Shown here one piece after another: positions 24,101 through 34,541 of a stretch of DNA of 64,000 nucleotides. Below the pieces are notes generated by a model. The model ran no database searches, had not been told where the DNA came from, and saw nothing but the letters and a program-made list of their open reading frames with translations. The stretch comes from Calliphora vicina. Its lineage: Eukaryota; Arthropoda; Insecta; Diptera; Calliphoridae. The DNA lies in the NCBI RefSeq assembly GCF_958450345.1, contig NC_088780.1:128168226-128232225 (forward strand), written 5' to 3'. Numbering within the stretch: the first letter of the stretch is position 1; each line of letters opens with the position of its first letter. The position numbers and the translations under genes are program-made.

Positions 24101-24279
24101 AGGGTTAATGTATAATCCAACTTTTCGGATAACACATTTCCGATTTTAATAAAATTGACCACACTTATTATGTATTACTAGTATTTATCAAATCATAGAC
24201 TTCATAACTCATATCAGCTCCAAAAATATTTAGAAAAGATAATTTTTTTTGAATAATTCACATTTTTTCCAAAAGTTCA

Positions 24280-24545
24280 ATTCTGGAGTTACTGGCAACA
24301 TATGGATTCCGAGCCAAAAGAACTGTTAATTTTTTGAGGCCAAGAACGAATCAAGCCAATATCGGATACTCTCTTCCAATGTGAAGCGTATCCCAGAGAG
24401 AGCATTCTTCTTGGATCGAAACAAATAGTAGTCTGATGGGGCACGGTCTGGACTATAAAGCGGGTGAGGCAAAACTTGCCAACTACTTCATTCTAAAGAG
24501 TTTTAACAGGTATTGCAACATGTAGCCGAGTGTTGTCATTAATGT
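24280..24545 (-). pseudogene. DD34D mariner transposase, C-terminal fragment
   Basis: On the minus strand, INDNTRLHVAIPVKTL keeps the second catalytic aspartate context (HDNAR type). Further on, in another frame, YSPDRAPSDYYLFRSKKNAL and SGIRFTLEESIRYWLDSF keep the third aspartate and the mariner C-terminal pattern. A frameshift lies between the two blocks, and stops follow. The enzyme would cut and paste at TA sites; this copy cannot. The N-terminal part of what seems to be the same gene lies at 25805-25990 on the same strand, with the central part lost. Confidence 0.8.
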
Positions 24546-24547
24546 TT

Positions 24548-25800
24548 ATACACTGGTTAACCGGTTAAAGCGAACACGTTTTGGTGAATTTATTGTATTC
24601 ATTGTATACACATTATATCAAACAGTTGGTCTGTTTTGAGACCTAATCGGCTGATAAACAATATAAAGCTCTTTCAATAATTTTGTTTAATCTTACTAAT
24701 GATTCACTTAAAAATTAGTGATGACTTCACCAAATTTTAAACTGAATTTCATTGATTTGATTGATCATACCTTCATTCAATAAATTTTACTTAATTAGTG
24801 TGTTTTGTTCTTAACAGTTAATTTTATTAATCATTTAGTTAGCTTATTGTAGAAACATGCTAAGTTCCTTTTCAGATATATTACAAGAGAGACAAACTAT
24901 TCTATAAAATCCTTGATTTTAAATATTTTTGAAATCTGTTAATGCAGTTTTATTACTTACTAGTTGACCGCCCCGGCTTCGCCCGGTAGCATTTACTAAT
25001 GTTAGTTCGTCAAGTTTCTCCAACCCTGCCTGTTCTTATTTATTTGCAAATAAAATATCTAAATTTGTACTGCATACTTTAGGGGCTCTTTATTACAGTT
25101 GACTGGACTCAAAAAAGCCGGTTTTAGCCGTAATTTGTTAATTTTTTTTCTTTACAAACCATTTCCTGAAAATTTCGAATCGAATAAAAAAAAATCAGCC
25201 ATATCGCTCCAGCCGTTCTCACGCGATGACATTACATACATTTACCATTTCATTTTTATATATATAGATTTGGTATGATTTATAATGTGAAATAATCACA
25301 GTTAAGAAGAAGTACTTTTGTATATTATAGGTCCTTTTTGGGAAGATTTTCTGCTTCATATCAGAAAGTCGAAGTGATTATAAATTTCACAATGACCAAT
25401 TATGTAATTAAAAAGTGTAAATCATAAAACACTTTTTGGTCGAAATTTAATGAATAAACCAATAATTAAAACAAGTATTATATATTTAGCACCATAGTTA
25501 TATTCAATTCCATTTGACTGAGATAATAATTTTGATATTTTTACAAAATAAAAAGGACTTAGCACTTTTGCATATATGTATATAGTTATTAAATATTAAC
25601 CCTTCCTGTCTACTAAAAACTAATTTTTTTTTTGGAAATTTTTTGCATTTTATAAGTTTAAACTTGTTGTTTAAACTTATAAAATAATTCTTGTCAATGT
25701 CGGTTAACCGTTTAATGCGGTTTTTTCGAAGTCGCTTAATCGAAAAACCGGTTTTATAAAAAAGGCCAATTTTCGGTTAACCGACAAACCGGTTTTTTGT
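24548..25800. mobile_element. CCGGTT-rich element inserted in the mariner remnant
   Basis: The left edge CACTGGTTAACCGGTTAAAG and the right edge CGGTTAACCGACAAACCGG share the palindromic core GGTTAACCG in subterminal position, like the hAT-like elements elsewhere here. It sits exactly between the two mariner halves. I could not define TIR bases or a target duplication. A 309-bp Helitron MITE is nested inside. Confidence 0.4.
24960..25268 (-). mobile_element. Helitron MITE, 309 bp
   Basis: Read on the minus strand it begins A/TCTATATATATAAAAATG and ends GGTCAACTAG/T, with GGGCGAAGCC forming a hairpin near the 3' end. This is the A-to-T insertion with TC and CTAG ends expected of Helitrons. 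It is a close relative of 16006-16336, sharing the GGCTGGAGCGAT block and GATGGTTTGTAAAG-type interior. Confidence 0.85.
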
Positions 25801-25804
25801 AAGC

Positions 25805-25990
25805 ACTAGTTATCATGATGGAATAATACCTCCAATGCTTGGTCTTCAAAGTTTTCTGGCTGTACTGGGTGATCTGTGCCTTCCGTGTCAAAACTTCTGA
25901 ACCGAACAAACCATCTCTCGCACGTTGAAATCGATGGAACACATTCGCCGTAAGCTTCAAATTGAAGACGTAAAGCAAAACTTCCCGCAT
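25805..25990 (-). pseudogene. DD34D mariner transposase, N-terminal fragment
   Basis: The minus strand opens with MREVLLYVFNLKLTANVFHR, the mariner N-terminal helix-turn-helix pattern. After a frame change it continues with RWFVRFRSFDTEGTDHPVQP and ENFEDQALEVL, matching the linker between the two DNA-binding motifs of mariner transposases. The catalytic centre is missing here. With 24280-24545 it accounts for both ends of one deleted mariner gene. Confidence 0.7.
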
Positions 25991-26082
25991 ATAACGATTT
26001 GTATAAAACTTTTTGTATTAAGTAAAAATACGTAAAAAAAATTTTTATTTATTTGACTTCAAATAACTAAAATTTAATAGAT

Positions 26083-27710
26083 ATCACCGTACGACACTCA
26101 ATATTAGACACGAACCGGATGATATACGTCTGAAACAATAAATTAAATGGAGAAAAACTGGACTTTAAATTTTCAGAGGAGTACATTTTTAAAAAAATCT
26201 TTTAAAATACTTCTGATCATCCTAATATGCCAAATTTGGTGTCAAATGATGAACAAGAGTTGTAAAATATTTCGTATTATTTTTATTTTATCCTGTAAGG
26301 ATCAAAAGATGTCAAAAATGTACTTTCAAATGTTTATCCTTGAATATCCTTTTAGATTTCCATATGCCACCACATGCCAAAATTTCACTTTCTATAATCA
26401 CTACTTAAGTGTTAATTAATATTTTAAATTTCCATTATTTGATTTTTTATATTTTATTTTAATATTTCATTCGAAAAAAATATAACAAAAACCTTTGTGA
26501 AAAGCAACGCAGAATACTTTTTATTAAACAAGTAAAATGGTATAGACCTTATGATACCCTACACCGAGTATATGATTATAAAAAGTTTTCATTTGATATG
26601 AAACTTATTTGTGTTGAATCTTATTTTGAATACCAACATTTTTGGTAGTGGGCCTTATAAGGTAGCTGTGACTAATTTTGGACCAGTCGTCATAAAATTA
26701 GGTGGAAAGCTTTGCAAATATATGAAACATATTTGTGTTGAATTTTGTTTGGATACTGACATATTTCAGAGATTTATGTATATTAATGACATTTTCGAGA
26801 ATGTTGCTATATGGGAGCTATGGAATATCGTTGACCGATCGTCACAAAATTTGGTCATGAGATTTCGGTTTATATAAAACTTATTTGTGCTGAATTTGGT
26901 TTTAATATGTTTATAATTAAGATATTTATGAGAGCTTAACTTTTTTCAAATAGGGCAATCGTATGGGGGCTAGGAGAAATAATGCACCGATTCTAACCAA
27001 ATTCAATTGGCTTTGTCCTTGAGGCAATATAAAGGTTTGTGCTAAATTGTGTCGAATTATCTTTAAACTTGCGATCTGTAGTTTGATTACAATGTTTACA
27101 TGGACGAACGGACATCGCTTATCGCTTACTCAGAAAGTGATCCTGAGCAGATTGGTATACTTTAAGGTGGGTGTTGGGACAATATTTTTGTGTGTTGCAA
27201 ACAACAGCCCTAACCCATTATACCTCCCCCATTATGGTGGTGTAGGTTATAAACATGCTCTTTTCTTAATAAAATTTTTTTGTATACTAATAAATTTTTG
27301 TCTTTATTTTAATTTGGACTTATATATAAAATATGAAATTTTAACATTTAGTATAGAATATTAAGGTCTTTAATGCACTATTTTTTTTAAAAGGAATTTA
27401 TTGGCAATCTTAAAGAATATTAAAGGATACAAATTTTAAAGGACATTTTTGAGATCTGTTGATCCTTACAGGATAAAATAAAGATAATACAAAATATTTT
27501 ACAACTCTTCTTGTTCTTTTGACATAAAATCTGTTATTGTTGGATTAGCACGAGTATTTTTAAATATTTTTTTTAAAAATTTACTTCTTTGAAACTTTGA
27601 AGTCCATTAAAAAGGACAGAGGATCACAAGTCCATTAAAAAGTTTCATACGTATATCATCCGGTTCGTGTCCAACTATTTTTTTCTCTTTTTGTAGTACG
27701 GTGTAATTTT
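26083..27710. mobile_element. Long-TIR element split by another repeat
   Basis: The left terminus CACCGTACGACA and GACACGAACCGGATGATATA at 26083-26130 are mirrored near 27645-27708. The inverted similarity continues inward for over 300 bp (for example AGTTGTAAAATATTT near 26255 against its complement near 27490), so the TIRs are very long. The centre, 26530-27300, is a non-coding interspersed repeat. A partial copy including the right arm lies at 59430-60125. No transposase frame is visible and no target duplication was found. Confidence 0.65.
26530..27300. repeat. Interspersed repeat module inside the long-TIR element
   Basis: Runs from CAAGTAAAATGGTATAGACC and TACCCTACACCGAG to CCATTATGGTGGTGTAGG, with ACATGGACGAACGGACATCG in between. 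It repeats phrases such as TTTGTGTTGAATTTTG and GTTGACCGATCGTCA, typical of the other modules listed here. Frames inside are repeat artefacts. Confidence 0.5.
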
Positions 27711-27729
27711 ATTAAACAAATTCCATTAT

Positions 27730-28290
27730 TTTTGTATTTCATAACTTACGCCATTGTAATAATAAACTTCTTTTGATTCGCAGTATTTATTAGACCTTAA
27801 TTTTCAGTTAGTTCATGATTTTAATTCACTTCCAATATTTTTATTTTTATGTCTTTGTGCAGCCTTGAATTATTGTATTTCTTCCGAGAAGGAAAAAATA
27901 TTTGTATAAACAAAATTATTATGTGTATAACAATTTATTTCATTTAGTTTTCTTGCATATTTATTTTATTTTCTCACAAAATGTTTTTAACCATTTAGTA
28001 CTTTCGTTAAAATTCTTAAAACACATGCATATATGAAAATATTAGCATATATCTCAACACCAGTCACAAATTGTACGGCTGGCACAACAAGGGCTCGATT
28101 AACATACATACATACCTATATACATATATTATTAATTTGTAAGAATTTAAAATATGTCAATGTACACATGTTAACGACGCCAGACAACTTAAATAGTTTT
28201 CTCTAGATAGAATAATGATTTGCATACTGTAGTTCGATCTGTCCGAATATTTATCGTTTGCGAAATAAAATTTATTAAGCTTGTAGTTTA
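27730..28290. other. AT-rich DNA, nothing recognised
   Basis: Contains only AT-rich sequence with CATACATACATACC-type short repeats near 28100. Confidence 0.35.
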
Positions 28291-28301
28291 GATTGTGTAA
28301 G

Positions 28302-28527
28302 CCAGGGCACACTTAGAAAGATGACTGCATCACTACAACAATACAAAAACAACAGGTACTTTGTTTTTGTTAAAAAGTAGGTGAACTGTCAAAGTTGCCT
28401 GTTGTTGTTTTTGCTTTTGGGTTTGTTGTATTTTTCGCCACAACAACCACAAGTGAATTGACAATTCAAACTGAGTAAAAAAATAATCAGCTGTTTCATC
28501 GCAGTCACCTTTCTAAGTGAGCCCTGG
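28302..28527. mobile_element. MITE, 226 bp, with 6-bp flank duplication
   Basis: TIRs of about 27 bp: CCAGGGCACACTTAGAAAG at the left and the complement CTTTCTAAGTGAGCCCTGG at the right, continuing into TGACTGC. TGTAAG flanks both ends (28296-28301 and 28528-28533). The interior has ACAACAACAACC-type tracts. The 6-bp duplication does not fit the commonest superfamilies, so I leave it unclassified. Confidence 0.75.
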
Positions 28528-28529
28528 TG

Positions 28530-28912
28530 TAAGCTAACTTTACACAATTTGAGTTGAAAAATTGAGAATCGTACAGGCAGTATATCTGTTCAATAGCTTA
28601 AGTTGACAAAATTTGAAAACAGTCGGTACCCTGGGACCAGAGCCTAATTTTCTAAAAATTTTTGCTGCACTGCATATTCAGAATTTCTCCATCGCATCAG
28701 GTTTTCGAGATATCGTGATATAAATTTTGAAGCATCCCCAAAATATGTTATCAAAATCGACTTTTTGCGAAAAAGAACTTTTTTATTTTAGAAAATTAAT
28801 CTCTGGAGTAGCAGAAACAAAGTTTTCTACGAAGTTTTTATATCTGTTTTTTGTTAAAGATACCGTTATTTTAATGTTATCCCTTGAAAATCGCCTTTTT
28901 AAACATAGCTCA
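28530..28912. other. No recognised feature
   Basis: No supported gene; a 70-codon frame at 28727-28939 runs into the Tc1 end and has no family resemblance. Confidence 0.3.
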
Positions 28913-28916
28913 TGTA

Positions 28917-30200
28917 CAGTGTCGGACAAAACTAACTGAACAAAACACTAATACATAATATATAAAATTTTTCATGAAATTTCACTCGATTAAAAACAAT
29001 AAAAATATATCAATAAAAAGCTCAAGTATCTCTTATAACAAAAACATAAATATGTATATTTTTTTGATTCTTTCTTTTTAGGTAATAACAAAATAAAACA
29101 TTCTTGAAAATTATATATTCAAGCATCAAAATAAACAGAACATCCTTTTGCGTTTAATATTTAGTGGCAAAACCCTTATTTTTTATTATTTTTATTAGAT
29201 CTTGACATCTTTTTGGCATTGAACGATAAGATTATTGATCATTTCCATTGGTACTTTCTACAAAGCATCCTTGATGGCAGTAAAAAGTTTCTCTGGTATT
29301 CCCCCGACCTCATCTCTATTGATTTTTTGATTTACTATTTCCAACAGATTTTCTATGGGGTTAAGGTCGGGGGACTGTGCAGGCCACTCCATGACAACGA
29401 CTTCTTGTTGCTCCAACCAATTTTTCCAGGAGTATGGCATTTTATCTTCAGCGTGTGGTAACATAACATTCTGAAAATATCTTTGTACATATTCTTGTCC
29501 ATAATACCATCGATTTTATGTAAAGGTCATAAGATTCGCCCTGAAAAGCAACCCCACACCATTACATGGCCACCACCATGCGTAACAGTACCTCGACAGT
29601 ATCGAGGATGCAAGCGTTGATTAGGTGGGCGACGTACTCTTTTCATTCCATCTAAATTCACCATATTAAATTTGGATTCGTCGGAAAACAAAACTTTGTT
29701 CCACTGGTCTCTAGTCTAGTTAAGATGTTTTCGTGCAAATTTAAGTCGAGCTTTTTTATTTTTTTGTGAAATAAATGGTTTTTTTGCAGATCTATAAGAT
29801 TTCAACCCTGATGCCACAGCTCATCTTTGAATTGTACGTGTGCTTATACAAAGACCCAATGACTTAGGAAACCTGGAGCGGACTTGTATGGATTTTTTTT
29901 AAATTCTCAAACTATTCGAACGTTATCTCTTGTGCATTTTGGGCGTCGTCCAGAATGAACTGTTTGTAGTGTTTCAGTTGATTTAAATTTATTGATGGTG
30001 TATGTAACAGTTGATTTAGCCATTTTGTACTTTCTGCAAAGCTCTTTATGGGATATTCCACTTTGGAAATCTATAATGAGTCTATTTTGAACTTCTATGC
30101 TGTGTTTTATTTTGGCCATGTTTGTACTCGTCTCTAAAAATCCTCAAAATCAGCAGAAATACCTAAAAATTTGATTGTAACACTTACCTGTAATTATGAT
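28917..30200 (-). mobile_element. Tc1-like element, right end lost
   Basis: The left terminus CAGTGTCGGACAAAACTAAC follows a TA at 28915-28916, as in Tc1 elements. The transposase remnant runs on the minus strand from 30119. No matching terminus is found past 30120, where a different repeat begins near 30225, so the 5' end of the element has been lost or worn away. Confidence 0.7.
29195..30119 (-). pseudogene. Tc1 family transposase, inactivated
   Basis: The N-terminus MAKIKHSIEVQNRL.. with SHKELCRKYKMAKSTVTYTI and GRRPKCT (29907-30119) is the paired-like DNA-binding region. FSDESKFNMVNLDG with the first catalytic aspartate, RRPPNQRLHPRY and GGGHVMVWGCFSG follow at about 29550-29720, with a stop after GCFSGRIL. 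LPHAEDKMPYSW is then joined directly to KNWLEQQEVVVMEWPAQSPD and NPIEN (29258-29464). The usual QQDNDPKH block with the second aspartate is missing. Total span is about 308 codons against roughly 340 in the family. Stops, frame changes and the missing aspartate show it is dead. Confidence 0.85.
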
Positions 30201-30224
30201 TTTATATCAGATGAAAAATTAAAA

Positions 30225-30870
30225 TTATTTTTTGGGGCCTTTTTACATTGGTTTTTTGGGGCGATTTTACATTTAATCAGACATGAAAAAATGCCCCAAA
30301 ATAAGGAAATGCAAGAAGGCCCCAACAATTTTTTTTAATTTTACTTTAGGGCTATTTTTCATTTCTTAAAAAAACTATATTTTTTAATCATTTATTTACA
30401 AGAAAGGCATTATTTAGAGAAGCCGCCTGCCGCATTCCATGGAGGAGAAAGCCCCTAAGAGCGACCGCAGGCAGTCAAGCAGAAAAAATTTATTTGTGAA
30501 GACAGGTTTTTTTACACTCAGTATCATGGCGAGCAACTATTCGGTTTCGCAAAAACAAGTTTCATTTTTTGGAATAAACAATTCTCAAAACGTTAAATTA
30601 GAAATCATTGGTGGTAAAAACTATTTTTTGGGTGAAATTTCATTTATATATTTGGGCCAATTTTTCATAAAGAAGAATTACGCCAGAATTTGGGGTCATC
30701 TTTCATTTCAGCATTGGGGTAGTAATTCTTCATAATTTTGAGGTGATATTTCATTAAAAAAATTGGGTGATATTTCATAATGAATAATGGCCTCAAAATT
30801 GAGGTCATTTTTCGTTTTCAACTTTGGGGCCATATTTTCTGAGGCAATAATTCGCAGCGCCCAATGAAGC
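30225..30870. repeat. Spaced motif array TTGGGG-ATTTTTCAT
   Basis: At least eight copies of TTGGGGTNATWTTTCAT, with variation, lie near 30628, 30653, 30691, 30714, 30738, 30763, 30798 and 30820. Weaker copies with GGGGCC..TTTTACATT lie near 30233 and 30256. Spacing is irregular at 20-40 bp. A GC-richer patch (CGCCTGCCGCATTCC, GCGACCGCAGGCAG) is at 30423-30475. Open frames across the array are artefacts. A related array lies at 48390-48600. Confidence 0.6.
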
Positions 30871-31089
30871 AAAGAAATTGGTGAAAACATTGCCCAATTA
30901 CTTCAATAAAATCATTGCATCTATGATATTGAAATTACATTTTCTGCATCACCATTCGCCTATAACTACAAATGTGCCGAATTATGATCAAATGCACCTT
31001 TTGATAGCAACAGACATCCAAATTAATGAAGGGGGTTTTGGAACAGGTAAACGTTAAAATGATGCAGTCGCAGGTTTGAATAATTGCGG

Positions 31090-31400
31090 TTATGCAACAA
31101 AATATTAGTGTCTATCTAAATATCTATGCATCTAAATTCAATTTTGTGGATTCTGATGGAATGACGATAATTTTACTACCTGTCAATAACAGACTGGAAC
31201 AGTTAAGCATACTTTACACACAATTCACGGTATTATTGATAAACAAGTTTATACAAACATATTGCAGGAAATGTTGCTGCTTCATGACCATGATAAAATG
31301 CCCCACCAAAAGACATTTCAACATAACAATGACCCTAAACCATAATCCAGATTGCTAAAGGGAATTTTAGAACTGGGACGAGTTAATCTCATACTGTGCA
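31090..31400 (+). pseudogene. Second Tc1-like transposase remnant
   Basis: On the plus strand SKFNFVDSDGMTIILLPVNN and RLEQ match the region after the first catalytic motif of Tc1 transposases. After a frame change, HGIIDKQVYTNILQEMLLLH and DKMPHQKTFQHNNDPKP match the block carrying the second catalytic aspartate. In FQHNNDPKP the aspartate of the usual QQDNDPKH is an asparagine, and the first FSDE motif has become IYAS. The stretch with GGGSVMVWG has been lost. It is clearly non-functional and differs from the copy at 29195-30119. Confidence 0.7.
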
Positions 31401-31933
31401 CACTGTTTTTTCGTTATTTTGGCATAAAGTAAATTTTTTTTTTGTTTAAGTATTTTAAAATTTTGGTGATTTTTAATTTTTAAACTCCCTAGTTAGAAAA
31501 AAATATTTAACTTTAACATGAGGAGCAATACTGTTCTGTTTGCGCGCTGTTAAAGAAAGTTTATTATGTACCACGTGTTTTGTGTGAAATTGGCGGGGAA
31601 AATTTTGCAACTTTGATTGTTTATTCTGGCGAAAGTTTACACAAAAGTGAAAATAATTAATATGGAAAACGTTTGCTCTGGTATGTAAAACTATAGCTTA
31701 CCAATGTCTGTGACGTTGTTATGTGTTTTGTCCAATTGTACCGTGTTTTGTGTAGTTGTATTTCGTGGATCAGAACTTTTGCATGGCAAAGCGTTGCAAA
31801 AAGTTGTAAGTGAGAAGTTATTAACCAAAGTGTGCAGATTAATAAGAAACTAATCCTTTTTGTCCGAATCCACACGTTTTCGAAAAAAATCAAAATTTAA
31901 AAATAATATTTTTAGGGGAAACGTCAAAATGTC

Positions 31934-32345
31934 GGCCAGATCGGTATATGGCAGCTATATGAAATAGTGCTCCAAATAATATGAAACTTGGTAGGTCATC
32001 TTAGGAACATACAAAATGTATACAAATCAAATTTCACTTCAATAGTTTTATAAACAAAATAGTTGGGGCAAATCGGTCAGAACGGCCAAATCGGCTATAT
32101 GACAGCTATATGAAATAGTGCCCCAAATCATATGAAACTTGGTAGGTCATCTTAGGAACAAACAAAATTAATAAAAATCAAATTTCACTTCAATAGTTTT
32201 ATAAACAAAAAAGTTGGGGCAAATCGGCCAGATCGGCTATATAGCAGCTGTATGAAATTGTGCCCCAAATCATATGAAACTTGGCAGGTCATCTTGATAG
32301 TATAAAAAATGTATTCAAACCAAATTTCAATTCAATTGCTTTAAA
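31934..32345. repeat. Tandem repeat, about 142-150 bp unit, three copies
   Basis: Units begin GGCCAGATCGG or GGCCAAATCGG at 31934, 32084 and 32226. Each contains GCAGCTATATGAAATAGTG, CATATGAAACTTGG and AAATTTCACTTCAATAG. The last unit is the most divergent. It is non-coding. Confidence 0.8.
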
Positions 32346-32822
32346 ATTAGAGTTTATGCCAAAAAAACCGAAAAAAGCCAGTGTGCAGTGGTAGTGTATA
32401 TGAAATAGTAGATAGAAATGTAAATCGCGAATTTGCACACAAATTACACTATATTATTATTACAGAATATTATTAGGCATAGAAAAAATGTGCATCAGTT
32501 TTGAAAAATTTCGGTTATGCAATAAATAATTCAATATGTATTTTAATATAATTTTTTAAGAAATACTAAAATTAAATTTCGTTGTTAATAATACTGGTTA
32601 TATATTTTTGTTTTAGAGTGCATTTGTTGTTTCTAAAATCTTTACTTTCTTTGGAAAATTGGCTAAAAATTTGTCCAATATATTTTGACCGATACTGTAG
32701 GGTTTTTAAATATTTTTTGAAGTCAAACTGAAAGATTTATTTTAGTTTTCTTATTGATTTTTAGCGTATGAGTATTATTTAATATCGTGAAATAACTCAT
32801 ACGTACGATTATCAATATTTAC

Positions 32823-33985
32823 TAGGGTGATCGATTCTTCGAAATTTTTTAGAAACCGGTTTTCGGAAAAATTGCAATTTGATATAAACCGGTTTCGGTT
32901 TCGGTTTCGGTTTCGGTTTTTTTATAATAACCGGATTTTTGGAAAAATATTAAAACGCCTAGAAATAAGAAGAAAACATGTTTTATTTATTAACATAATA
33001 GTGATTAAAACAATTTTGATTACTTCTTTTATCCTTCACAAGGTCTTAGGTTCAAATTTGACCCATTTCGAAATTAATATTTAATTTTTTCTAAAAGTGA
33101 GTAGTTGATATTTTTGATATTTTATGAATTTTATTTAATTTCAAATGTCAACCACTACGTTAGGTTTTTAGAAAAACAAATTGGCAAAAAATATCTATAA
33201 ACTTGTTTGGTCTTTTGTTACGCACAATTAAGTTACATTTTTTCAGACCTTTGGTAGCACTACAATATATCTTTGGTAGCTCTAATATATATCTGTCTCT
33301 TTTCATTATACTTGCTGAACATTATACTCGAACTACTGTTTTTCTTATTCTTCATAAGGTCTTCGGGTAAAATTTTACCCATTATTAAAATTGCATTTAT
33401 TCTAAAAATGAGTGCTTGATATTTTTTATATTTTATGAATTTAATTTAATTTCAAATGTCAACAACTACGTTAGTTTTTTTTTAAAAAATCTATTTTCTC
33501 TTTGGGTCAAATTTGATCCGAAGATTGTTAGTTAACGTCAGTAAATTTGATGACCTTATGAAGGTAAAATAATCTCTTAGGAATAAGTAAAACACAGTTT
33601 AAATGCTTTGAATTATATAGATTTTTTTTTTTTTTATAAAACTTGACATTGAAAGTCATTTTTTACTCGATGTATTTGTAGGACATATAGAAAACCAAGC
33701 ATTGATTAAGTTTTCAGGCTTACCAGATCACTTGAGACATTTTCTAAATATAAAAAGTCTTCTAAAATAGTTGAAGTATTTGTTTAAAATTTTTTTTTTT
33801 TGGGTTTTTTAATATTTTTTAAAGTTTTTAATACACTAAAACTCATAAAAACACACTATTAGAAAAAACCGGCTCTTCGAGGAGAAAAACCCGGTTTCTT
33901 CGATATTCGAAATGTGAGCTTTTCAAAAAACCGAAACCGACCTTACCAAAAAAAACGGTTAATAAAAACCGGGCCGATTACTCTA
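32823..33985. mobile_element. hAT-like element, 1163 bp, TAGGGT end
   Basis: The left terminus TAGGGTGATCG and right terminus (complement of TAGAGTAATCG) are flanked by ATATTTAC and TTATTTAC, seven of eight bases equal. Subterminal zones hold CGGTTTCGGTTTCGG runs on the left (about 32870-32920) and CCGAAACCG on the right (about 33930). An internal direct repeat of about 140 bp (33030-33175 and 33345-33480; shared TTTCAAATGTCAAC) is present. There is no transposase frame. Family assignment rests on the ends and duplication. Confidence 0.7.
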
Positions 33986-34084
33986 TTATTTACTGAAAAT
34001 ATTTTTTTTATCAAAAATCAAATTTAATATGATTTTTTTTTTTTTAATATATTTTTATACATTTAACAAATAAGAAAGTATCGT

Positions 34085-34330
34085 CGGTCAAGCCCGACCA
34101 TATAGTACCCTACACTGATTACATGAGCAAATAATTTTTCTTTTGAAATTTCAATAATTTATTCTCATAAGTTATTTTTGGAAGTGGATCTTATATGGAA
34201 GAACTGATCAATTATGTACCGATCGTCATGAAATTAGGTCGCGTGATTTCTTTCTATATGAAACTTGTTTGTGATCAATTTTATTTGTATTCGATTTGAC
34301 GATTTCTTTCTCGAAAATGACGATTTTCTG
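34085..34330. repeat. Interspersed repeat module
   Basis: Opens with TCGTCGGTCAAGCCCGACCA and TAGTACCCTACACTG and continues with ACCGATCGTCATGAAATTAG. It is the inverse end of the module seen at 39390-40010 (AGTGTAGGGTATTATGTGG, CGGGCTTGACCGACAAG). It is non-coding. Confidence 0.5.
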
Positions 34331-34541
34331 CATTATGAAAATATGGTACTATTTTATGAAATAGTTAAAGAATCAATTAAAAATTTTAGATTTTAAATCA
34401 ATTTTTGTAAATAAATTACTGAAATAAAACGAAAAAATTCTAAAGCAACTTTTTCTATTTTAACAAAATTTATTCAGAATATAATGGCATTACCCCATTC
34501 AAGTGAAGCCGCCAAGCTCGAATTTATGCTTTAATCTCAGG

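Noticed and set aside
27047..27364. Open frame of 105 codons whose sequence is largely conserved at 59536-59766.
   Set aside because: The conservation reflects near-identical copies of a non-coding repeat. The peptide is low complexity and runs through known repeat phrases.
30439..30735. A 98-codon frame starting MEEKAPKSDRRQ.
   Set aside because: Most of it spans the TTGGGG-ATTTCAT motif array, which explains its pattern.
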